A stretch of 64,000 nucleotides of DNA. Origin: Hanleya hanleyi (lineage: Eukaryota; Mollusca; Polyplacophora; Lepidopleurida; Hanleyidae). This document shows positions 1-7,303 of this stretch, piece after piece. Location: NCBI GenBank assembly GCA_036873755.1, contig JAVTVY010010595.1, forward strand, positions 1 through 64,000, read 5' to 3'. The translations under genes were made by a program, and so were the position numbers. Each line of letters starts with the position of its first letter. The stretch's first letter is position 1. A model generated the notes under the pieces. It did no database searches and was not told the DNA's origin. It saw only the letters and a list, made by a program, of their open reading frames with translations.

Positions 1-21
1 GACTTACGCTGGAGAAATATT

Positions 22-549
22 TTGTGTTTCTTTTCCAATTTTAAACCGGTGTCATTTTGCAATAAATGCGAGTGCACGTATAAAATTTATTTCAAGTTGA
101 ACTGGGGGCAACTGATCGTGTAGCATTGAAAAATTTAGAAGGGTAGCGGTAGACTAAGCCACTATTTTAATGATTTTATCGATTTTTAGACCCGTAACGT
201 TATGGTTAGGGTAGTGTAGAAAACCCGGTACACTGGAAATAAATCGGTTTTCCTGGGTAAAAATACGTCAAGTATGTTCCTCACAGCCTTATAATGTCAC
301 CCTGAAAATTGTAGCCAGTTTATCGAAAGAAAACTAGGAAATTTTATAGTATCACACGGGCTACGGTAACACAGCACTATACAGTGTGCAGGCAAATGTG
401 AGTAGAGCTATGGGTGTCAAATGGACTGTGTTACCGTAGCCCAAGGATAAAATTTCCTACTTTTTTTCTTTTCGATAAAACATGCTGCAGTGAACTCACA
501 TTTATTGCAAAAATGAGACCGGTTTTAAAGTTGGGAAAATAAAACACAA
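22..549. repeat. Nested imperfect palindrome at left edge of the CARD/RING unit
   Basis: Three nested pairs of inverted arms can be read. The outer arms are 22-73 and 494-549 (both contain the AAACCGGT/ACCGGTTT core and TTTATTGC). The middle arms are 319-347 and 447-479 (TTTATCGAAAG and its complement). The apical arms are 357-374 and 425-441, with GGGCTACGGTAACACAG perfectly complementary. The left side carries about 235 bp (78-310) with no partner. This could be a fold-back MITE or the hairpin end of a linear replicon. It lies immediately before the first 26-bp array. The pairing is seen directly; the role is inference. Confidence 0.75.
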
Positions 550-566
550 TTTTTTTTTAGCAGGTA

Positions 567-724
567 CCGCCATCTTGGACCCAATCCCACAGCCGCCATT
601 TTGGTCCCACTCCCACAGCCGCCAGTTTGGTCCCACTCCCACAGCCGCCATTTTGGTCCCACTCCCACAGCCGCCATTTTGGTCCCACCACCCACAGCCG
701 CCATTTTGGTCCCACCACCCACAG
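567..724. repeat. 26-bp tandem array, 6 units, upstream of RING gene
   Basis: Six head-to-tail units of 26-27 bp. Each typical unit has GCCGCCATTTTGG followed by TCCCACTCCCACA. The first and third units each carry a substitution in the CCATTTT part, and the last two units have CCACCACCCACA. GCCGCCATTTT is the reverse complement of AAAATGGCGGC, which matches the published YY1 consensus AANATGGCGGC. The array ends 11 bp before a TATA box, where upstream activating elements would sit. A longer copy of the same unit lies upstream of the opposing gene. Confidence 0.9.
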
Positions 725-735
725 AACGCCTAGAC

Positions 736-743
736 TATAAATA
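736..743 (+). promoter_or_regulatory. TATA box of the RING gene
   Basis: TATAAATA lies between the end of the 26-bp array and the first ATG at 781. That leaves room for a start site near 765-770 and a very short 5' leader. The mirror-image gene has the same array/TATA/ATG layout, which supports a real RNA polymerase II core promoter. Confidence 0.75.
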
Positions 744-780
744 ACGCGTAGTATGTTGCCATTTATTCACAACTACAATC

Positions 781-1134
781 ATGGGTACAAGACGAAGGCT
801 ATTCAACGATCCTAGAGAACACAGAGAGGTGATTACGAGTGAAGAACATAACGATGGAGTGACAATAATTACAAGCTTTGAGCGGGTTATTGCCGACGAA
901 ACGATGATACGGCGAAGTGAAGAACAACTCGAAGAGCTCAGGAGGGTGGCAATGGAAGAAGATGCGAGGTTGATGAGACGGCGAAGTGAAGAACAAGACG
1001 AGGAGATGAGGAGGGTGGCAATGGAAGAAGATGAGGATGTACCTACGGACGATGAAGAACTCCCCGACCTCCCCGTCTGTCCCCGAGTAACAGACCTCCA
1101 GCAAATACAACGGCTACCCAAACACCAATTATAA
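781..1134 (+). CDS. Acidic, Arg/Glu-rich repeat protein, probable N-terminal part of the RING gene
   Basis: A 117-codon frame that starts 38 bp after the TATA box, with an A at -3 (context CAATCATGG). Residues about 44-84 hold two imperfect copies of a 23-residue charged helical repeat (RRSEEQ...LRRVAMEED), encoded by a 69-bp tandem DNA repeat at about 910-1032. It is predicted to form a coiled coil. An acidic tail (DEDVPTDDEELPD) follows. No known family was recognised. The frame closes shortly before the RING frame opens (+1 relative), and the next frame is already open and Asn/Thr-rich from about 1090. The two may therefore be one protein separated by a frameshift (error, programmed shift or pseudogenisation) or by a very short intron (GT at 1039, AG at 1092-1093, 55 nt). 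Separate translation is also possible. Confidence 0.6.
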   Translation: MGTRRRLFNDPREHREVITSEEHNDGVTIITSFERVIADETMIRRSEEQLEELRRVAMEEDARLMRRRSEEQDEEMRRVAMEEDEDVPTDDEELPDLPVCPRVTDLQQIQRLPKHQL

Positions 1135-1246
1135 CAACGCCGGCTACAGAAACACGAACGCCACCTACAACAACAACAACAACAACAACAACACACCACC
1201 ATGCTCTTGGGCCGAGGTAACCCGCCTCAACGAGCAGATTAATCAC

Positions 1247-1528
1247 ATGAGACAAGACATGGATCAAATGGACGCTGTGAATTTAAAACAACAACAAGAC
1301 CTAGATAAGGAAGAAAGTAAATCAAGCTGCAGCGTGTGTACAGACGACGAAAGCCTGTACGCCCTATTTCCGTGCGGGCATTTATGCCTATGTGAAGAAT
1401 GCTGGGTGACGCTAACATGTATAGGGGACACGTGCCACTGCGCTGAAACGGACGAACAGCATTTAAAGATCAAGTGTCCCGTGTGTAGGAAGCAGGTGGC
1501 CGGGGTAAAGAGAATCTACCGCTCCTAA
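1247..1528 (+). CDS. IAP-like C3HC4 RING-finger protein (putative E3 ubiquitin ligase)
   Basis: A 93-codon frame whose upstream codons are open back to about 1090 through a poly-Asn (AAC)n run, so the true N-terminus may lie earlier. A short heptad-like helix (about residues 1-25) is followed by a RING with spacing C-x2-C-x11-C-x-H-x3-C-x2-C-x24-C-x2-C. The pieces CSVC, FPCGHLCLCEEC and CPVCRK are all visible. The PCGH and CPVCR signatures resemble RINGs of IAP/BIRC-type E3 ligases. The 24-residue loop before the last CxxC pair is longer than usual. By family knowledge it should recruit an E2 and ubiquitinate substrates. The stop lies 26 nt before a histone-type 3' stem-loop. The opposing gene encodes a CARD protein, and CARD plus RING are the two signalling modules of cellular IAPs. 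Confidence 0.8.
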   Translation: MRQDMDQMDAVNLKQQQDLDKEESKSSCSVCTDDESLYALFPCGHLCLCEECWVTLTCIGDTCHCAETDEQHLKIKCPVCRKQVAGVKRIYRS

Positions 1529-1549
1529 AACAAGTGTCGTAACACTTTT

Positions 1550-1593
1550 CCAAAGGCCCTTTTCAGGGCCAACCAATGTTTTCGAAAGAGAAC
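1550..1593 (+). terminator. Histone-type mRNA 3' end: stem-loop plus histone downstream element
   Basis: CCAAA, then the 16-nt stem-loop GGCCCTTTTCAGGGCC (1555-1570; 6-bp stem, TTTC loop), then AACCA. This matches the metazoan replication-dependent histone consensus GGCYCTTYTCAGRGCC and its flanks. Fourteen nucleotides downstream, GAAAGAG (1584-1590) matches the purine-rich histone downstream element that pairs with U7 snRNA. By established knowledge SLBP and U7 snRNP cleave between the two and leave a non-polyadenylated, S-phase-restricted mRNA. There is no histone gene here: the reading frame that ends 26 nt upstream is the RING ORF. Confidence 0.88.
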
Positions 1594-1665
1594 TTCTAAA
1601 CTCAAAGCACAAAAAACACCAGCTCCCATCACCCCTATGAAAAAACCTAAGGTCTTCACCACAAT

Positions 1666-2146
1666 AGACTCTTAATGTTGAATTTTTTTAATACAATTAT
1701 CTTTTGCAAAAGAATGAACACTAACAGCCATTTTTTGAATTTTCTACTATTTTTTATTAACACAAATAGAATGAACGTGTTCACCAGACTCTGGGTATTG
1801 AATTTTTAATACAATTATACGCTATGAAGGCGCTTCAATGCACATAGAATGAACATAAAATGAACATAGTGTAGGAATACGTCAGGAGAGAAGCCGTATT
1901 TTCAGCTTGAGCAAGACTGGCAGATGATAATGTCTGAATGTTCCAATGCAATAAGACTTGAAAATGTTCAATATTTATACAACAAGACAATAGAATGAAC
2001 GTCTTCAGTAAAACTCTGAGTATTGAATTTTAATACAATTAACAGTAAAACTCTGAGTATTGAATTTTTAATACAATTATACGCTATGAAGGCGCTTCAA
2101 TGAACGTGTAGGAATACGGTAAATGTTTTCAACACAAGACTTGAAA
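1666..2146. repeat. Intergenic direct repeats between the two convergent genes
   Basis: An AT-rich spacer with several copies of TATTGAATTTTTAATACAAT (about 1796, 2017, 2058; a degenerate copy at about 1677). Two of these are followed by ACGCTATGAAGGCGCTTCAA, which contains the palindrome TGAAGGCGCTTCA (1825-1837 and 2087-2099). AGAATGAACGT also recurs. Each copy carries ATTAAA on the minus strand, a variant poly(A) signal that could serve the minus-strand gene. No reading frame of note. Confidence 0.65.
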
Positions 2147-2149
2147 TGT

Positions 2150-3508
2150 TCAATAGTTATGCAACAAGACTTGTTTGAACTCATCATCGTCTTTCCGCCC
2201 CTGGTGCACGTAGATGTAGGTAGCAATCTGTTCACGTGGAATTCTGGGAGCGCAGGCAGCTTCCAATGCCAGGGCAATTTGCTCCTCGGTGACGGTCTGT
2301 AGTGCCTCAGTGATGAGCGCGTATGAGGGTATTATATTCTCCACACACGTATGCATGTTTATCGGACTGTTGTTCACACAGCCTGCACATGCTTCGATAC
2401 GCAAGTGTCGAATGCGAGGTCTGACATGATCCAGGAATGTGTCGATGTACTTCTTACAAATATACTGAGTCACCTGGTCAGACAGGGCTTCATGAATTAT
2501 AGCTGTGAGACTCTGCAACTTCCGCCACGCCGTTATTTTCAAGGTGACACCCTGAGGACAAGGAACACGCTCTTGCGTATCTAACCTCATTTTCCATTTC
2601 CGTATATGCACCAGGAGCTGGTCGTTGAAATAGGCACAGCTGACAAAGATGTCGTCACCCACATAAAATTTCGCTTCGTCACTCCCCTGGTCGCGAATAA
2701 CCGCATCGACGGCGTAATCAAGGGTCTGTAGTTTTAGCCAGGTGTCGAAGGTCAAGGCGATATGCCTAGCTGGTCTGTCGTTAAAGGCCGGTGCGTTAAA
2801 ATGCACTTCTTCGTCTTTGACACTCACAGTTAAATAGGCTGAGAGCTCCCAAATGTTCGTGTGGGCTGCCTGGAAGGCCTGCTGGATAATGTTATTGATC
2901 TCCTGCACAGACATAGGAAGTTGCACCTCTTCTTCTTTCACTGGCTCAGGCACTTGCTGGGGCACTGGCTGAAGCACTTGCTCAGGTATTTCTAAATGTG
3001 TTAGTCGGGGCCGTTTGGGTCGTGCAGCGCGTTTGGCAGGTACACCAGACTCTGGGTGCGTACGTTTGCTAACTGTACGCTCTTCGGTGGTGTCCATGAC
3101 TAAGATATCATCATCTTGTACAACGTGGGCTTGAAGTAGATCTGCTAGTTCTTCATTTCCCGTCTTCTTCAACCCCTCCACGAAGGCTAGAAATGCATAG
3201 GGGGTAGAGCGCAGTAGACCGTCGATGAGGGCTCTGTTTTGTGATGAAGTGGTTTTCTCAGCCATGATATCTTCGACACGCTGTTTCAGGAGTATGTTTT
3301 CCTCCATAAGCAGATCACATAATTCGGCCACATGCTGCATCTCATCAATGAGGCGAACACGGTACTTTCGAAGCTTCACTAAAAAGTATGACTCCATGAC
3401 TGTGGGCTCAGGCTGGTGAGTAACTGCTACGGTGTAATAGTCTGGTGAATTTGCACTGGTAAAATGAAAAAAAGTAAAAGGTTCTCCACAGCTCATACAA
3501 GCAGGCAA
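2150..3508 (-). CDS. CARD / PC4-like domain protein (452 aa)
   Basis: Intact single-exon frame. Residues about 40-127 read as a CARD: a basic first helix (LRKYRVRLIDEM), then LCDLLMEENIL, IMAEKTTSSQNRALIDGLL, and the diagnostic last helices YAFLAFVEGLKKTGNEELADLL. A basic stretch at 147-169 (AKRAARPKRPRL) looks like a bipartite nuclear signal. A Pro/Gln/Glu linker follows. Residues about 284-342 match a PC4/p15 ssDNA-binding fold (DDIFVSCAYFNDQLLVHIRKW, then GVTLKITAWRKLQ, then an amphipathic helix). Residues 223-272 look like a diverged second copy. The tail has CAGC and a free Cys. Start: M1 follows a microsatellite leader; M38 starts exactly at the CARD and is an equal alternative. Family knowledge: CARDs assemble death-fold signalling complexes; PC4 binds ssDNA and acts as a transcription coactivator. 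The combination is unfamiliar to me. CARD call strong, PC4 moderate. Confidence 0.8.
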   Translation of the reverse strand: MPACMSCGEPFTFFHFTSANSPDYYTVAVTHQPEPTVMESYFLVKLRKYRVRLIDEMQHVAELCDLLMEENILLKQRVEDIMAEKTTSSQNRALIDGLLRSTPYAFLAFVEGLKKTGNEELADLLQAHVVQDDDILVMDTTEERTVSKRTHPESGVPAKRAARPKRPRLTHLEIPEQVLQPVPQQVPEPVKEEEVQLPMSVQEINNIIQQAFQAAHTNIWELSAYLTVSVKDEEVHFNAPAFNDRPARHIALTFDTWLKLQTLDYAVDAVIRDQGSDEAKFYVGDDIFVSCAYFNDQLLVHIRKWKMRLDTQERVPCPQGVTLKITAWRKLQSLTAIIHEALSDQVTQYICKKYIDTFLDHVRPRIRHLRIEACAGCVNNSPINMHTCVENIIPSYALITEALQTVTEEQIALALEAACAPRIPREQIATYIYVHQGRKDDDEFKQVLLHNY

Positions 3509-3607
3509 GCAGGCTGGCTAGAGGTGAGGCAGGCAGGCAGGCAGGCAGGCTAGAGGTGAGGCAGGCAGGCAGGCAGGCAGGCAGGCTGGTCAGGTCAGTC
3601 AGGCAGG
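3484..3607. repeat. (AGGC)n microsatellite in the leader of the CARD/PC4 gene
   Basis: Runs of GCAGGCAGGC interrupted twice by TAGAGGTGAGG. It lies between the TATA box and the M38 codon and supplies the first residues of the longest frame (M1-C7), which makes the upstream start less certain. Confidence 0.9.
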
Positions 3608-3644
3608 TAGTGCAATGAATACACCCACCCCTAAAAATCACCTC

Positions 3645-3652
3645 CTTTTATA
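3645..3652 (-). promoter_or_regulatory. TATA box of the CARD/PC4 gene
   Basis: On the minus strand the sequence reads TATAAAAG, 14 bp inside the second 26-bp array and about 140 nt before the first ATG. The spacing mirrors the TATA box of the RING gene. Confidence 0.72.
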
Positions 3653-3666
3653 CGTTTTTCTACAGT

Positions 3667-3926
3667 CCGCCATTTTGGTCCCACTCCCACAGCCGCCATT
3701 TTGGTCCCACTCCCACAGCCGCCATTTTGGTCCCACTCCCACAGCCGCCATTTTGGTCCCACTCCCACAGCCGCCATTTTGGTCCCACTCCCACAGCCGC
3801 CATTTTGGTCCCACTCCCACAGCCGCCATTTTGGTCCCACTCCCACAGCCGCCATTTTGGTCCCACTCCCACAGCCGCCATTTTGGTCCCACTCCCACAG
3901 CCGCCATTTTGGTCCCACTCCCACAC
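3667..3926. repeat. 26-bp tandem array, 10 units, upstream of CARD/PC4 gene
   Basis: Ten almost identical 26-bp units (GCCGCCATTTTGG + TCCCACTCCCACA) in the same genomic orientation as the 6-unit array at 567-724. They are therefore inverted relative to the transcription of this gene. Each unit carries one YY1-type site. The near-absence of divergence suggests recent expansion or homogenisation. Long open frames across it on both strands are artefacts of the 26-codon/78-nt periodicity. Confidence 0.93.
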
Positions 3927-3945
3927 TTGCACTCAGTGACCCCTG

Positions 3946-3953
3946 TGACGTCA
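3946..3953. promoter_or_regulatory. Consensus CRE palindrome
   Basis: TGACGTCA, the full CREB/ATF palindrome, 20 bp outside the 10-unit array on the distal side from the gene. An 8-bp match may be chance; its position next to a promoter array is the only support. Confidence 0.35.
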
Positions 3954-3973
3954 TAGTTACATCCGGGTGAAAT

Positions 3974-4481
3974 GTGGCTCAGATCACGCTTACCCTACTA
4001 CTGATACAGACGACAAATTGTCACGGGGGTGCAAAAACTGCCTCTAAGGGGATAGCTATCCTTAATACTCGGAAGCGTATCAAATTTAATGTGCGAAGGG
4101 AGATGTTCAGTGATCCTATAACGGAGGAATATGGTGAAGATATTCAAGAGAGAAGGCAGTACTGTTTGAATCAAGACTATGACTATATTGTGGCGAAGGA
4201 AAAGAGATTGTGTCAACAGTTTTACAATGAGGTAACTTATTGTCATGATATCAAATGATTTATACTCACAATGAAATTTTGAAAACGCCAGTCATCTTCA
4301 AAACGAACACAAGATTGTCTATGCATGGGGAAGCTACCGAATGGAATATTGGGCAGGAAACAAAGAACCTATTCAAGAATTAGTAACTGGTAAATATGTG
4401 TTGGGCATTGACGATTCGGAAAATGAGAATGGTTTACATTGGAATGAATCAACGACTTCTGTGAACATGGTTCATCGTTAA
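3974..4481 (+). pseudogene. Coding-like remnants of unknown origin
   Basis: A 94-codon frame (3974-4258; protein-like in its second half, e.g. SDPITEEYGEDIQERRQYC) is followed by a second frame open at 4275-4481. The second frame reads IVYAWGSYRMEYWAG and YVLGIDDSENENGLHW and ends in TAA at 4479-4481. Both have ordinary amino-acid composition but no start or splice sites that I can defend. They may be part of the neighbouring CARD/RING unit or an unrelated TE. No family recognised. Confidence 0.3.
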
Positions 4482-5270
4482 AATAGGTTTTCGTTCTGTG
4501 GTTAATATCCTATGATGTTGAATCTCCGTAGAAGAGGACTTTTCTTCCTGATCTTTTACGAGACGATTCTGCCAAGCGATGCAAGTTGGAGGGATTCCTC
4601 TAAAAATTCCCTCATATGGTTTCAGTCGACACAAATCCTATGGCTAATTTCGAGGGAATTTCAATTTGAAACATATTATCCCAAAACATGACTGGATAGA
4701 TGATTCGAAGTACTGTAAACTGGGGTGAATAGGGACGATCTGGGTGGTTGGGACAGTGCAACCATTCTCCTGTATGGCCGGGCACCAATATTCTGGTGCT
4801 ATTTTATGTCCACTCATGGTGTCTGTGCACTGTTAAAACTCCAATATCGACAGTGGCTTTTTTTTTCAAAGTGACTACCCATTTACCCCAATGTTGGGGT
4901 GGATAGGGACAGTCACTGTTTTTTTTTTAGTTTATACCCATGAATGAGTTGAATAGGGAATATGACTTAGTTTATAAAATACCACAATATTTCAGGGTCA
5001 TTTTAAATCACAGAAAGTGTTTGAGTTTAATTATTTTTCAAAATTTACAATGTTGAGTCAGGTAGTCGCTTTATCTTGAGACCACAAAATGGGTTTCTTG
5101 ATTTTTAGGTTTAAACAACTTATACAAAATACCAGAACTGACGAACAACAAGGAAATCATTCAAAAATGTAAAAACAAAATTGATGTTATTAAGCTAATT
5201 ACAAGCGTCTGGTCCGTCATTCATAATTCAGCCGTTGTCCATTAAAAAATATCCGCGTCCATAATCCAAA
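4482..5270. other. AT-rich non-coding stretch containing a transposon terminus
   Basis: No credible gene. At 4715-4736 the motif GTAAACTGGGGTGAATAGGG begins a block that repeats GGGGT(G/A)ATAGGGAC-like words (about 4908, 4950). The same 22-bp terminus occurs inverted at 24276-24297. The rest is AT-rich. Confidence 0.6.
4715..4736 (+). repeat. Terminal motif of a DNA-transposon family (copy 1)
   Basis: GTAAACTGGGGTGAATAGGG + AC, with the outer end to the left. It is the exact reverse complement of the terminus at 24276-24297. Flanking bases differ between the two sites, which favours two separate copies. Confidence 0.6.
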
Positions 5271-5271
5271 G

Positions 5272-5545
5272 AACTTACCTCACTTCCACTTTTTGCACTC
5301 TTGTGTCCTCACGGAGTCTACTACTGAAAGAATCTAATATAATATATCCCAACCTGCAGGTCACGCGCATGCTCACACCCAAACTTCCTTCTTGTTCCGA
5401 GTTACACAGTTCAAGTCGTGTTTCAGAGAGGAAGGCGGGTGGGCACCACTGGCAGTGAGGCAACTTTTAGCTTAACATGAAATTGACTTGTAAACTTTTC
5501 AAGTTATTTGCCCAGTAACACTTACCTCACTTCCACTTATCGCAT
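5272..5545 (-). repeat. Dispersed repeat, diverged copy
   Basis: Shares TTACCTCACTTCCACTT, TGTCCTCAC(G/T)GAGTC, AAAGAATCTA and GGTCACG(C/T)GCATGCTCAC with 11440-11640 and, inverted, with 14890-15110. A short partial copy of its start lies at 5522-5545. It is one end of an interspersed element; there is no coding capacity. Confidence 0.7.
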
Positions 5546-5814
5546 ACAAGAATGCCACAAAAAGGATGGTTGGCAAACAACGCAACGTGGAAAGCGACGG
5601 AGCAGTGTGACCTGTCAGATTAGAAATCATAGATCTTCTACCTCATTGAGGATCAATAAAATCATACGACAGTAGTAACATATATGTTAATCCCTTTGTG
5701 GTTTATAAGAACACCTGTCACTGCTCTGATTTTGAGATGAGTAGCATACACCCCCCCCCCTCCCCCTTTTCCGAACGGAAACTAGAGGAAATGCCACTCA
5801 CCGTTAAAAGCAAG

Positions 5815-7256
5815 TTAAAACCTGTCGTCTTGCTGGCCTTGGTCCCATGGATACTCGCTGTGCTGTAATTAGGAGTCGGATGGAGTAGAGGTTGTCACAT
5901 GCCAGCGTCATGTCACGGAGGTAGGAGGATTTCTTGTTTAGCTTTAGTATCGAAAGGGATAAACAATCGCCTCCTGCTCTCCCTCAGATCTTTAGTACGA
6001 TTTATATAACACGCAAGTGCACGAATCGGACACATAAATATGTTAGATTCCAGACCGGACGAAAGGAAATCAGATAAGGCAGGAATTGTGAACTCTCGAC
6101 ACATGGTGTCGTAGATAGCTTGATTCTTGGCAGCAAAATCAGGAACGGTGGATAGTACTGCATATCTCCAGTTCCTGGACTGTCTGATGTTCCTATAATC
6201 GAGCACATGGAGCTCCGACACACGAGCTGCTGACGCAAGTGCCATCGAAAACAACGAGGTTCTGTACGAAAGCATCTTCAGATCAACTGTATTGATCGGC
6301 TCAAAAGGCGCCTCCCCCAAATTACAAAGTACAAGGGCTAGGTTCCACTTCGGTAACTTGGAAGTGACCGACTGATTCGTAATTTTGAACGATTCAATAA
6401 TCACCATCAAATTCGAATCAGTCAAAGGATTGATCCCAATGCAAAGAAGAATAGACTGAGCTATTGCTGCTCTGTAACCTTCTACTGTTGATGGTACCAA
6501 GCCCCTATCCCTGAATAGGTAGAGTATGAGATCTGCTAGTTGGGGAATAGTGGCTCTGGATGGATTGATATCTCTCTTGCCATACCAAACAACGAAGACT
6601 GCCCACTTTGATTGGTAAACTGCGGAGGAGGGCCGGATTGATTGTACCATTCGGCGCTCAACTTCCGCAGTAAATCCCGCCTGAGTCATGTGTCCTTTGA
6701 GCACCCGTGGTAGTGTTACAGCCCCAGTTGACTGTGGAATGTCGACGACCCGGGTTGACGCAATAGGTTGTGCCAAAGCGGAAGCCGTCTTGGTACGTCC
6801 ACCAGAAGATCCAGAAGGTCCGGGAACCACGGCCTTGCTGGCCACCACGGAACTATTAGATATATGACACAACTGTGTTCGTGGATCTTCTGTGGTACCC
6901 TCACAAGGATTGCTGGGGGTGGAAATGCATATGCTATCATGCCCGACCAGTCCTGCGATAGAGCGTCCACTGCATATGCCGTCGGATCCGGGATCGGAGA
7001 CATGAACATTGGCAATTGGATGTTGCACCGTCTGGCAAACAAATCCATGTGTGGCATCTTTCAGATATAAGCTATCTGTTTCTATATTATGTCTGGGTGA
7101 ATTCCCGGGATGTGCCTGGCCAACACTGTTATGTTGTTGGCCCAACACAGACCAGAAAAGATCTCCGTTTGGGTTTGTAATTATGTTGATATAGGACACG
7201 ACTGAATGTTGTCCGCTGCTATCAGCAGGTTCTTGTCGATCAATATGCTCACCCAC
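5815..7256 (-). pseudogene. DIRS methyltransferase-like region and tyrosine recombinase, core deleted
   Basis: The methyltransferase-like part is in a shifted frame at 6716-7057 (MDLFARRCN, YAVDALSQDW, VPWWPARPWFP). The recombinase is open at 5913-6760: N-terminal core-binding part (VYQSKWAVFVVWYG, STVEGYRAAIAQ), then the first catalytic block (ALASAARVSELHVL). After AKQEI the frame jumps to YLRDMTLAC (near 5910-5880, other frame). The roughly 60-65 residues that in the second copy hold the HxxR motif are gone, while the YLRDM segment with the likely catalytic Tyr survives. Confidence 0.78.
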
Positions 7257-7303
7257 GTGCGGATAGCAGGTGTCACTGCTATAAACTCAAACACATTTAT
7301 ATG

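Noticed and set aside
735..1267. Minus-strand frames opposite the acidic/RING gene (up to 155 codons, Cys/Ser/Val runs)
   Set aside because: Complement of (AAC)n and GAA-rich coding sequence; no promoter or motif, whereas the plus strand has TATA, RING and histone 3' end.
1550..1575. A host histone gene ending here
   Set aside because: No histone-fold coding sequence lies upstream on plus within the window; the frame before the stem-loop is clearly a RING finger.
3615..3970. Open frames of 70-113 codons on both strands over the 26-bp array
   Set aside because: They are the 26-bp unit read as a 26-residue periodic peptide; all frames are open because the unit lacks stops. Satellite, not gene.
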